A stretch of 7,306 bases of DNA from DATLSM01 sp049585815. Its GTDB lineage: Bacteria > Actinomycetota > Thermoleophilia > Solirubrobacterales > 70-9. Positions 1-6,152 of the stretch are shown one piece after another (position 1 is the first letter of the stretch; the number at the start of each line of letters is the position of its first letter). The stretch is taken from positions 1 through 7,306 of the forward strand of contig JBAVAR010000160.1 in assembly GCA_049585815.1 (NCBI GenBank), given 5' to 3'. Under the pieces are notes generated by a model. The model was not told the DNA's origin and did no database searches. It saw only the letters and a program-made list of their open reading frames with translations. The position numbers and the translations under genes are program-made.

Positions 1-1
1 C

Positions 2-586
2 ACCTGGAGCGCTCCCGCCGGCGGCGCTCTGCTCTACTCGGCGATTCTGCGCTCCGACGGCGGGTGGGCGCTGCTACCGCTCGCCAGCGCCCTCGCCGTC
101 TGTGAGGCGGCCGAGGCGCTGCGCCCGGGGATCGAGTCTGCGCTCAAGTGGCCAAACGACGTCTGGTTGGGGCAGCGAAAGCTGGCCGGAGTCCTGATCG
201 AGGCCCGCCCGCAGGACGGCTGGGCGGTCGTGGGGGTGGGACTGAACCTCTCGATTGCTCGGGATCAGTTCCCGCTCGAGCTTCGCGAGAGTGCGATATC
301 CCTGTTTGACCCCGACCGGGATAGCTCTCCAGCGCAGTCGGCGCCGACCCCGCTCGCGGCGGCGGCGGTCCTCAGCCAGCGTCTCGATCACTTCTTTGCG
401 GCGAGCGCCGAGCGAATCCTGACCGGCTGGCGTGAACGGGACGCGCTGCTCGGCCGTGAGGTTGCCTGGGATGGCGGCTCAGGCGTCGCCGACGGCGTCG
501 ATGACCGTGGCCGTCTGATCGTCATCGCCCCCCGCGGCGGCCGCGTCTTCCTCGCCGCCGGCGAGGTCCATCTCAACCGCGCCTGA
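2..586 (+). CDS. birA: Biotin-[acetyl-CoA-carboxylase] ligase, 3' part (5' end outside window)
   Basis: This enzyme activates biotin as biotinyl-5'-AMP and attaches it to the biotin carrier lysine of acyl-CoA carboxylases in the cytoplasm. The reading frame is open from base 2, and 194 residues are visible. They begin at the Trp-Ser-x-Pro-x-Gly stretch that normally follows the GRGR adenylate loop, so that loop and the N-terminus lie upstream and any DNA-binding domain cannot be judged. The LKWPNDV motif (visible residues 48-54) and the RKLAGVLIE motif with its catalytic-type lysine (59-67) are intact, followed by the VVGVGLNL strand. A small C-terminal domain of the BPL_C type starts near the GREVAWD segment and runs to the stop at 584-586. 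The last 36 codons lie opposite the 3' end of the convergent helicase gene. Family assignment is firm; whether it also acts as a repressor is unknown. Confidence 0.93.
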   Translation, partial: TWSAPAGGALLYSAILRSDGGWALLPLASALAVCEAAEALRPGIESALKWPNDVWLGQRKLAGVLIEARPQDGWAVVGVGLNLSIARDQFPLELRESAISLFDPDRDSSPAQSAPTPLAAAAVLSQRLDHFFAASAERILTGWRERDALLGREVAWDGGSGVADGVDDRGRLIVIAPRGGRVFLAAGEVHLNRA

Positions 587-3040
587 ATCCTCCCCAGCGC
601 CGTTCTCGGAATCCACCTTCACCTCGCCGTTCTCGGTCGCGATCCGCTGCCGTTTGCTGCCCCGCCGGCGGCGTCGTTTGCCGCCTTTGGGGAAATTCCG
701 CAGCAGCTCCCGCGCAATCGCCGACGGTTTCCGCGCCATCCGCATCCGCGCTCCGCGCAAGACCTCCTCGCCCTCCGGCGTGTGGGAAACCGCGGCGGCG
801 AGCAGGGCCACCGCCAGCCGCCGGTCCTGTTTGCGCGCCGCGTGCACCAACCGCCGCGCGTTTCGCCCGTGGGCCCGCCCGGAGGAGTTGACCAGAAGGC
901 CGAGCAGGCGCTTGGTCTCCGGCCAGCGCTGCACCGCGTACTCCTCGTGCAGTTCCCGCGTGTAGGAGGCCAGCCGCCAGACCCACGCCTGGGCCTGGTC
1001 GCGTCTTCCGATCCGCTTGTCGATCAGCGCCTGCAGCAGCGTCTTGGTGCCCGCCCGCTTGTCCTCGCGACTCCAGGTGCCGACGATCTCGATCGCGTCG
1101 TCGAATGCCTCGGGATCACCCAGGTCGGCGACCTCCCCGAGCGCCTTTAGCCGCAGCTGCGCGTTGCGGTTGCGCTGCACGCAGGTCAGCAGGAAGCGGC
1201 GCCGCAGTTCCTTGGTCTGGTCGTTTTGGAGCATCGCCCTCGCCCGCCGCCAGCCCTGGGTGTTGACCCGAGCCCCGGCAAGAGCCGCCCAGGCGTGCTG
1301 CTCGGGGTAGTCGAGGTTCTCGACCGCGATCCGCCAGATCTCGCGCTCCAGCACCGCCATCCGCCGCTCCTCCTTGTCGGAGACCGGGACGACCCGCCGC
1401 TCGACCCGGACCTGGCGCCCGCGACCGCGCCGCACCGGCCCGACCACGATCGCGCCGCCGCGGTAGACGTCGCGATCGAGCAGGCTGTGCAGGGTGACGA
1501 TCGTCTCGTCGTGGGTGGTGGCGGGGTGGACGAAATCAATCACCAGTCCGGCCTCCTTGCCCGGTGCCCGTCGGGTCACCCGGCCGACCCGCTGCTGGTA
1601 GATCCGTCGCGAGGCGGTGGGCGCCAGATGCATGCAGATCGTCGCCCGCGGGGAGTTCCACCCCTCGGCGAGCAGCATTGCGTTGCAGAGCACATCCACC
1701 TCACCCCTCTCAAAGGCGGCGAGGATTTCCGCCAGCTCGCGCTTCGGCGTTTCCCCGGAGACGGCCCGCGCCACGATCCCCGCGTTCTGGAAGGCCTTTG
1801 CCACGTTCTTCGCGTGCTGGACCCCCGCCGTGTAGAGGACCCCCGGCACCTTGCGAAAGCGCGACTTGTATAGGTCGGCGATCGCCACGTTGAAGGGCTC
1901 CTGATCAAGCAGCGCGGCCAGCTCCTCCTGGTCGAAATCCTGGTCGACCTCGCCTTTGCGCAACGGCACCTTGGCGATCGTCCGAACCCCCGGCCCCGGT
2001 GGGATCCGCAGGCAGCGCAGCGGCGAGATGACGCCGCGCCGCGCCGCCTGGGCCAGATCAAAGCGCGAGGTCTGGGTCGGGAAGAGATCGGCGACATGGC
2101 GGGCGATCAGCGCCCCCGTCGCCGTCATGCCGATGTAGACGGGGCCGGTCCAGGCACGGATGCAGGCGCTGGTTTTTTCGCCCAGCGCGGTATGTGCCTC
2201 ATCGCAGATTACGATCGAGTAGGCGTCGGAGACGCGCCTGTGGTTACGAACGAACCACTGGTAGGTCTCCACCGTGACCGGCCCGTCGGGATCGTCGCGG
2301 CCATCCATCAGCGGTGGACGCAGTCGCTCCTTATAACCGCGGTCAGAGATCTCGCCGATGAACTGTTCGACCAGGTTGCGGCGGTGGGTGAGGATCAGCA
2401 CCCCGCCGGTGCGGGAAGCGTCGATGAAGCCGACCGCGGCGACGGTCTTGCCGGCGCCGGTCGCGTGCTCAAACCAAAAGCGCCGCTCGGCGCCGGGGTC
2501 CTCGGGTGCCTCCTCGATCGTCTCCTCGTCGTCGGCCGCAGGCTCTTGCCAGTCCTGCGGCTCCTCATCGGGGGCAAACTCCTCGTCCTCCTCATCCTCA
2601 GCGAGGGCAGCGCCGCCGTCGGGCTGGGTCGCCTGCGCTCCCGCCTCAGCGCCGGCATCGTCCCCGTTTCGCCGCTCGTCATCAGCCGCAGCCTCCTGCT
2701 GCTCGGTCATCAGCTCGGCCAGCGTCCCCGAGAGGGCGTCGACCTGGTGGGGAGATAGCTCGGCCCCATCACGCAGCCTCGGCGGCTCCTCGGCCAGCAA
2801 ACGCTCCAGCCCCAACAGCAGCGAGAAATCGCGTCGCCACTGGATTGAGGGAACCTCGGCGCCGGCGTCGAGCTCAGCCAGCGCCGCGCTCAGCGCCCGC
2901 CGCCGCGCCGTCCCGGGTGCTAGCGCCTCCGGCCCCTCGCCGTCGAGCAGGAAGGGCTCGCGGGCGAACGCCGCCGCACGCTCGATATCGGCGCCTGAAG
3001 GAACTGCCGCCTGCGCGGCAACTTCGCTGGTCTTGGCCAT
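479..3040 (-). CDS. SF2 DEAD/DEAH-box helicase with acidic insert and helical C-terminal extension
   Basis: The product (853 residues) is a probable ATP-dependent nucleic-acid helicase or translocase. A Q-motif-like LSPHQ (95-99) is followed by an acidic linker (about 111-187), Walker A ATGAGKT (193-199), DEAH (280-283), TAT motif III (306-308), a C-terminal RecA lobe with AEGWNSP (458-464) and QQRVGRVTR motif VI (482-490). Every catalytic motif is intact. Residues about 556-785 are predominantly helical and basic with no domain I recognise; a cluster KRRRRRGSKRQR (788-799) and an acidic tail close the protein. I chose ATG at 3040 because an AGAAG Shine-Dalgarno-like run at 3046-3050 sits five bases upstream; a TTG at 3043 is in frame but too close to it. 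The gene stands alone, divergent from the lipoprotein gene and convergent with birA. RNA processing, DNA repair or a restriction-like role are all possible; the substrate cannot be read from sequence. Confidence 0.9.
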   Translation of the reverse strand: MAKTSEVAAQAAVPSGADIERAAAFAREPFLLDGEGPEALAPGTARRRALSAALAELDAGAEVPSIQWRRDFSLLLGLERLLAEEPPRLRDGAELSPHQVDALSGTLAELMTEQQEAAADDERRNGDDAGAEAGAQATQPDGGAALAEDEEDEEFAPDEEPQDWQEPAADDEETIEEAPEDPGAERRFWFEHATGAGKTVAAVGFIDASRTGGVLILTHRRNLVEQFIGEISDRGYKERLRPPLMDGRDDPDGPVTVETYQWFVRNHRRVSDAYSIVICDEAHTALGEKTSACIRAWTGPVYIGMTATGALIARHVADLFPTQTSRFDLAQAARRGVISPLRCLRIPPGPGVRTIAKVPLRKGEVDQDFDQEELAALLDQEPFNVAIADLYKSRFRKVPGVLYTAGVQHAKNVAKAFQNAGIVARAVSGETPKRELAEILAAFERGEVDVLCNAMLLAEGWNSPRATICMHLAPTASRRIYQQRVGRVTRRAPGKEAGLVIDFVHPATTHDETIVTLHSLLDRDVYRGGAIVVGPVRRGRGRQVRVERRVVPVSDKEERRMAVLEREIWRIAVENLDYPEQHAWAALAGARVNTQGWRRARAMLQNDQTKELRRRFLLTCVQRNRNAQLRLKALGEVADLGDPEAFDDAIEIVGTWSREDKRAGTKTLLQALIDKRIGRRDQAQAWVWRLASYTRELHEEYAVQRWPETKRLLGLLVNSSGRAHGRNARRLVHAARKQDRRLAVALLAAAVSHTPEGEEVLRGARMRMARKPSAIARELLRNFPKGGKRRRRRGSKRQRIATENGEVKVDSENGAGEDSGAVEMDLAGGEEDAAAAGGDDDQTATVIDAVGDA

Positions 3041-3165
3041 CAAGGCTTCTGGGTCCGTCCCAGCCGAGACGCGAGACGTGCGGCCGAGACAAGGTGGTGA
3101 GGATGCCGGATTCGCTCCGCCCGGCGATCTCAGCGGCCCGCATCCGAGCGGACCGAACGCTACGT

Positions 3166-3171
3166 ATTGTA
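3166..3171 (-). promoter_or_regulatory. Candidate -10 element (TACAAT) for the helicase gene
   Basis: The spacer between the divergent helicase and lipoprotein genes (3041-3180) is GC-rich except for an AT-rich patch at 3161-3172. Read on the minus strand this patch holds TACAAT, one mismatch from the sigma-70-type consensus. A start site about seven bases downstream would give a leader of roughly 115-120 bases before ATG 3040. I see no good -35 at the proper distance. The same patch read on the plus strand gives TATTGT, so the two promoters would overlap. I see no operator-like palindrome or riboswitch in the remainder of the spacer. Confidence 0.3.
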
Positions 3172-3180
3172 ACCACCAGC

Positions 3181-3765
3181 GTGAAGTTTTCGGGACGTAA
3201 CCTGCAAATTGCTGTGCTCTGTGTCGCCAGCGCGGCGCTCGCCCTTGCTGGCTGCGGCTCCTCGGCAGGCGAAAGCGGGAACTACGGCGGCGCTCATCCT
3301 GACTACACGAGGGCGCTGGCCGACTCCCCGGCGCCGCTCGCCGCGCTGCATGCCCAGCACGACCGCCTGCTCGGCGGCGGCGTCGGCGCCTTCCAGAGGC
3401 GCATCGCCGCTCTGCACGGCTACCCGGCGGTCGTCAACGTCTGGGCTTCCTGGTGCTGGCCCTGTCGGGCCGAGTTCCCGGTCCTCCAGAACCTCTCAGC
3501 CCGCTACGGCAGACGGGTCGCGTTTCTGGGCGTCGACTCCGATGACTCCGCTGCTGCAGCTTCCACTTTCCTCAAGGAGCGCCCCGTCCCCTACCCCAGC
3601 TTCGCCGACCCCGGCAAGCAGATCGCCGCCGCGCTTCACGTCGGATTCGGCATCCCCGACACCGCCTTCTACAGTCGCGCCGGCAAGCTTCTGTACCTCA
3701 AGCAGGGTCCCTATGCACATCCCTCCGAACTCGCGGCCGACCTCAAGCGCTACGCCACGGGCTGA
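3181..3765 (+). CDS. TlpA/ResA-like thioredoxin-fold lipoprotein
   Basis: This is a probable membrane-anchored thiol-disulfide oxidoreductase acting outside the cytoplasmic membrane. From GTG 3181 the 194-residue product has a compact lipoprotein signal: Lys and Arg in the n-region, a hydrophobic stretch (residues 8-23) and lipobox LAGC with the lipidated Cys at 25. The thioredoxin fold follows, with the strand VVNVWASW, active site WCWPC (Cys 92 and 95) and cis-proline Pro159 in a GIP-D-T context. The family normally reduces or isomerises disulfides, for example in cytochrome c maturation, but no cytochrome gene is nearby. An alternative in-frame start, ATG 3103, has a better ribosome binding site (AGGTGG at 3092-3097). 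It would place 50 residues before the lipid-modified Cys, which is long for a lipoprotein signal. I prefer 3181 for signal-peptide geometry, but it lacks a Shine-Dalgarno sequence, so the start is uncertain while the function is clear. Confidence 0.85.
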   Translation: MKFSGRNLQIAVLCVASAALALAGCGSSAGESGNYGGAHPDYTRALADSPAPLAALHAQHDRLLGGGVGAFQRRIAALHGYPAVVNVWASWCWPCRAEFPVLQNLSARYGRRVAFLGVDSDDSAAAASTFLKERPVPYPSFADPGKQIAAALHVGFGIPDTAFYSRAGKLLYLKQGPYAHPSELAADLKRYATG

Positions 3766-3796
3766 CGCCGACGGCCGGCTGGCGATAATGGAGCGG
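3762..3796 (+). promoter_or_regulatory. Candidate promoter giving a leaderless nfeD-SPFH transcript
   Basis: A GATAAT hexamer at 3784-3789 (five of six matches to TATAAT) lies 16 bases after CTGACG at 3762-3767 (four of six to TTGACA, with the TGAC core). The expected transcription start, about seven bases beyond the -10, falls on the GTG start codon of the nfeD-like gene at 3796. This would explain why that start lacks a properly spaced ribosome binding site. The -35 element contains the TGA stop codon of the preceding lipoprotein gene. The site is seen directly in the sequence; its activity is inferred. Confidence 0.5.
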
Positions 3797-4257
3797 TGAG
3801 CCTCGCAGTCGTCCTCCTTCTCGCCCTGGCAGTCGCCCTCCTCATCGCCGAGGCGCACATCCCCAGCGGTGTCCTCGGGGCTCTCGGGATCGGCTCTCTC
3901 ATCCTCGCTGGCGTCCTCTACCGCGAAGAAGGGCACGACCTTCCGATCCTCGCCATCGTCCTGGTCGCCCTGGCGCTCGGCGCCTTCGTCTGGTTCGCAT
4001 CGCGCAAGGTGCTCGCCACCTACCGCAGCCAACCGGTGCGCACCGGCTATGAGGAGCTGAACGGGGCCGTCGCGGAGGTGCGCTCCCCGATCGGCCCCGA
4101 GGGTCAGGTCTTCGTGCAGGGCTCGGTCTGGAGTGCCCGCCTGGCGCCCGGCGCGGCCCCGGCCCCGGTGGGGGGTAGAGTCACGATCGAGTCGGTTGAC
4201 GGGCTGACCCTGATCGTCAGGCCGGTGGCCGAAACCGAGAAAGGAGTGCACGGGTAG
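3796..4257 (+). CDS. Short NfeD-family membrane protein
   Basis: NfeD proteins are membrane partners of SPFH/stomatin proteins and are thought to help organise membrane microdomains. This 153-residue protein has three hydrophobic segments at about residues 2-19, 25-42 and 48-68, with the family-like EAHIPSGVLGALG stretch between the first two. A small soluble beta domain follows (about 84-144) with the pattern GAVAEVRSPIGPEGQVFVQG, VWSARL and a closing DGLTLIVRPV, which fits the NfeD OB-fold. It is the short form and lacks the N-terminal ClpP-like serine protease domain of long NfeD proteins. GTG 3796 is the only plausible start; the GGAG at 3790-3793 is too close to act as a normal ribosome binding site, and a leaderless start is likely. 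Its TAG stop is directly followed by the ATG of the SPFH gene, which supports a functional pair. Confidence 0.85.
   Translation: MSLAVVLLLALAVALLIAEAHIPSGVLGALGIGSLILAGVLYREEGHDLPILAIVLVALALGAFVWFASRKVLATYRSQPVRTGYEELNGAVAEVRSPIGPEGQVFVQGSVWSARLAPGAAPAPVGGRVTIESVDGLTLIVRPVAETEKGVHG
4241..4246 (+). promoter_or_regulatory. Shine-Dalgarno sequence for the SPFH gene
   Basis: AAGGAG lies inside the last codons of the nfeD-like gene, with 11 bases between it and ATG 4258. The spacing is slightly long, but the match is the strongest in the window. It fixes the SPFH start on the base after the nfeD stop codon, so translation of the two genes is probably coupled. Confidence 0.6.
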
Positions 4258-5091
4258 ATGGCAGCTGCGATCGCGGTGGCGGTGTTCCTGGCGATCGTCA
4301 TCGTCGTCGTCGTCGGTGCCTCAATCCGAGTACTGCGTGAGTACGAACGCGGCGTCGTCTTCCGCCTCGGCCGCCTGGTCGACCAGAAGGGGCCCGGTCT
4401 GATCCTGCTGATCCCCTTCATCGATCGCATGGTCCGGGTCGACCTGCGCACCGTCACCCTCAACATTCCACCGCAGGAGGTGATCACCCGCGACAACGTC
4501 CCGGCCGGCGTCAACGCGGTCGCCTACTTCCGCGTGATCGATTCACGCAAAGCCGTGGTCGAGGTCGAAAACTTCCTCCTCGCCACCTCCCAGATTTCGC
4601 AGACAGCGTTGCGCTCGGTACTGGGCAAGGCTGAGTTCGATCAGCTCCTTTCCGAGCGCGAGCGCCTCAATGAGGAGCTGCAGAAGATCATCGATGAGTC
4701 GACCGAGCCCTGGGGCGTGAAGGTGACCGCGGTCGAGATCAAGGATGTGGAGATTCCCGAGCAGATGCAGCGGGCGATCGCCCGCCAGGCCGAGGCAGAG
4801 CGCGAGCGACGGGCCAAGATCATCAACTCAGAGGGCGAGTTCCAGGCGGCGCAGAAGCTCACCGACGCCGCCGACATCATCAGCACCAACCCGGCCTCAC
4901 TCCAGCTCCGCTATCTCCAGACCCTGCTCGAAATCGGCAGCAACCAAAACACCACGGTGGTCTTCCCGCTGCCGCTGGACATGCTCGAACCCTTCTTGGG
5001 CGGAAGCGGCCCGAATCCAAGGCCACCCAAACCACCTTCCGCCTCAGCGAGCGAGCCCGACGCCAGCGACCTTCCCCCCTCCCGCTCCTGA
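4258..5091 (+). CDS. SPFH/Band 7 (stomatin/prohibitin-like) membrane protein
   Basis: SPFH proteins oligomerise on membranes and act as scaffolds or chaperone-like partners of membrane proteases. This 277-residue protein has one N-terminal membrane segment (about residues 2-22), the start of the Band 7 domain at REYERGVVFRLGR (27-39) and the family-typical KGPGL then IPFID segments (44-56). A conserved core runs to the EIKDVEIPEQMQ stretch (160-171). A charged, Ala/Glu/Arg-rich coiled-coil segment follows (about 172-205), then the LRYLQTLLEI helix and a beta segment ending in PLPLDML. The last 29 residues are rich in Pro and Ser and look disordered. Length and layout match bacterial stomatin homologues such as E. 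coli QmcA or archaeal p-stomatin. The gene abuts the nfeD-like gene upstream, and its TGA overlaps the proposed CTG start of the galT-like gene. The family call is secure; the client proteins are unknown. Confidence 0.93.
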   Translation: MAAAIAVAVFLAIVIVVVVGASIRVLREYERGVVFRLGRLVDQKGPGLILLIPFIDRMVRVDLRTVTLNIPPQEVITRDNVPAGVNAVAYFRVIDSRKAVVEVENFLLATSQISQTALRSVLGKAEFDQLLSERERLNEELQKIIDESTEPWGVKVTAVEIKDVEIPEQMQRAIARQAEAERERRAKIINSEGEFQAAQKLTDAADIISTNPASLQLRYLQTLLEIGSNQNTTVVFPLPLDMLEPFLGGSGPNPRPPKPPSASASEPDASDLPPSRS

Positions 5092-6143
5092 GCGCGCCCG
5101 AGATACGCATCGATCAGCTGAGCGGGCTGCGGACGATCCTCGCCCCCGGCCGAGCGGCGCGGCCGGAGGGATTCACCGCCCTTGGTAGCAAGCCTCAGGG
5201 CCCGGAGAACTGTCCATTCTGCGAGGGACGAGAGGACCGTACCCCTCCCGAGCTCTACGCGGTGCGGCCGGGCGGGGGTGCTCCGAACACACCCGGCTGG
5301 AGCGCCCGTGTCGTTTCCAACCTCTACCCAGCGCTGGTCGCCGGAGAAACCGCGGCGGCGGCCGACGGCGCCGCCGCTGAGGCGGGCGCCTTCGCCAGCG
5401 TCGGTGACCCGTTGCTTGCCTCACGCCGGGCGGGGGAGCCCGACCTCTTTTCCTCCCGTCCGGCGCTCGGCGCCCACGAGGTGATCATCAACGCACCCGA
5501 GCACCTCACGAGGATGATCGAGCTCAGCGAGGAGCGCTTCGCGGGGGCGATCGCCGTCTGGCGTGAGCGGATGCGCACCCACGCCGCCGCTCCCTACGTG
5601 CAGCTGATCGTCAACGAGGGCGGCGGCGCCGGCGCCTCGCTCGAGCACACCCATGCGCAGCTCTACGCGCTGCCCTTCGTGCCCGCGGCCGTCGCCCGCG
5701 AGCGCGAGCGCTTTGCCGCCTATCGTGAGCGCTCCGGAGGCGGCGGGCTGCTCAGCGACGTGCTGGTCGAGGAGGTGCGCCGCCGAGAGCGGCTCGTCGC
5801 GATCGACGACGAGGCGGCGTTGATCTGCCCCTGGGCCTCCCGCTCCCCCTTTGAGCTGCGCCTCGTCCCCCGTCGCGAAGCCGCCAGCTTTGCCGAGGAC
5901 GACGCCGGCGCCGGCATGCTGCGCACCGCGCTGCGCGCCCTGGCCGAGCGCTTTGGCGGCCCTCCGGAGCTCAACCTCTGGGTGCGCAGTGCCCCGCGTG
6001 GCAGCGAGCACTTCCACTGGCACATCGACATCGCCCCCCGGCTCACGATCCGGGCGGGGTTCGAGCTCGGCACCGGCGTCGACATCGACATCTACCCACC
6101 CGAGCGAGCCGCCGCGGACCTGCGCGAAGCGCTTGGTCAATAG
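5088..6143 (+). CDS. galT: GalT-type nucleotidyltransferase (galactose-1-phosphate uridylyltransferase-like), CTG start
   Basis: This HIT-superfamily enzyme probably transfers a nucleotidyl group between a sugar phosphate and a nucleotide sugar, as GalT does in the Leloir pathway. From CTG 5088 it is 351 residues, the usual GalT length. It opens with EIRIDQLSG...APGRAARP (5-26), then zinc-type CPFC (42-45), AHEVIINAPEH (129-139), the active-site HTHAQ (187-191, nucleophile expected at His189) and HFHWHIDIAPR (308-318). It ends with AGFELGTG and a PPERAAADLRE segment typical of the family. The frame has no ATG, GTG or TTG before GTG 5262, which would remove the N-terminal motif and CPFC. CTG 5088 overlaps the SPFH stop as CTGA, suggesting translational coupling. 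An Ala/Gly-rich insert (about 84-127) separates NLYPAL from AHEV. Related enzymes include ADP-glucose or sulfate adenylyl variants, so the exact substrate is uncertain; there is no galK or galE here. Confidence 0.82.
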   Translation: MSAPEIRIDQLSGLRTILAPGRAARPEGFTALGSKPQGPENCPFCEGREDRTPPELYAVRPGGGAPNTPGWSARVVSNLYPALVAGETAAAADGAAAEAGAFASVGDPLLASRRAGEPDLFSSRPALGAHEVIINAPEHLTRMIELSEERFAGAIAVWRERMRTHAAAPYVQLIVNEGGGAGASLEHTHAQLYALPFVPAAVARERERFAAYRERSGGGGLLSDVLVEEVRRRERLVAIDDEAALICPWASRSPFELRLVPRREAASFAEDDAGAGMLRTALRALAERFGGPPELNLWVRSAPRGSEHFHWHIDIAPRLTIRAGFELGTGVDIDIYPPERAAADLREALGQ

Positions 6144-6152
6144 GGTGCAGCG

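Noticed and set aside
1226..1873. Plus-strand open frame inside the helicase gene (215 codons)
   Set aside because: It is antisense to conserved helicase motifs and has shadow-type composition.
2521..2720. Tandem repeats in the acidic helicase segment
   Set aside because: The repeated cctc/ctcctc look comes from runs of Glu and Asp codons; I found no regular unit length.
479..3040. Helicase as part of a restriction or phage-defence system
   Set aside because: No methyltransferase, nuclease, specificity subunit or other defence gene is adjacent; neighbours are housekeeping genes. The idea cannot be supported from this window.
2506..3102. N-terminal extension of the lipoprotein frame back into the helicase gene
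   Set aside because: It is Pro/Arg/Ala-rich shadow of the helicase coding strand. The real protein begins near its signal peptide.
3784..3796. ATG at 3788 as the nfeD start
   Set aside because: It is in a different reading frame from the NfeD protein; the bases fit better as part of the -10 element.
3496..4251. Minus-strand open frame opposite the lipoprotein and NfeD genes (251 codons)
   Set aside because: Highly charged shadow sequence spanning two convincingly coding genes and a promoter; no family features.
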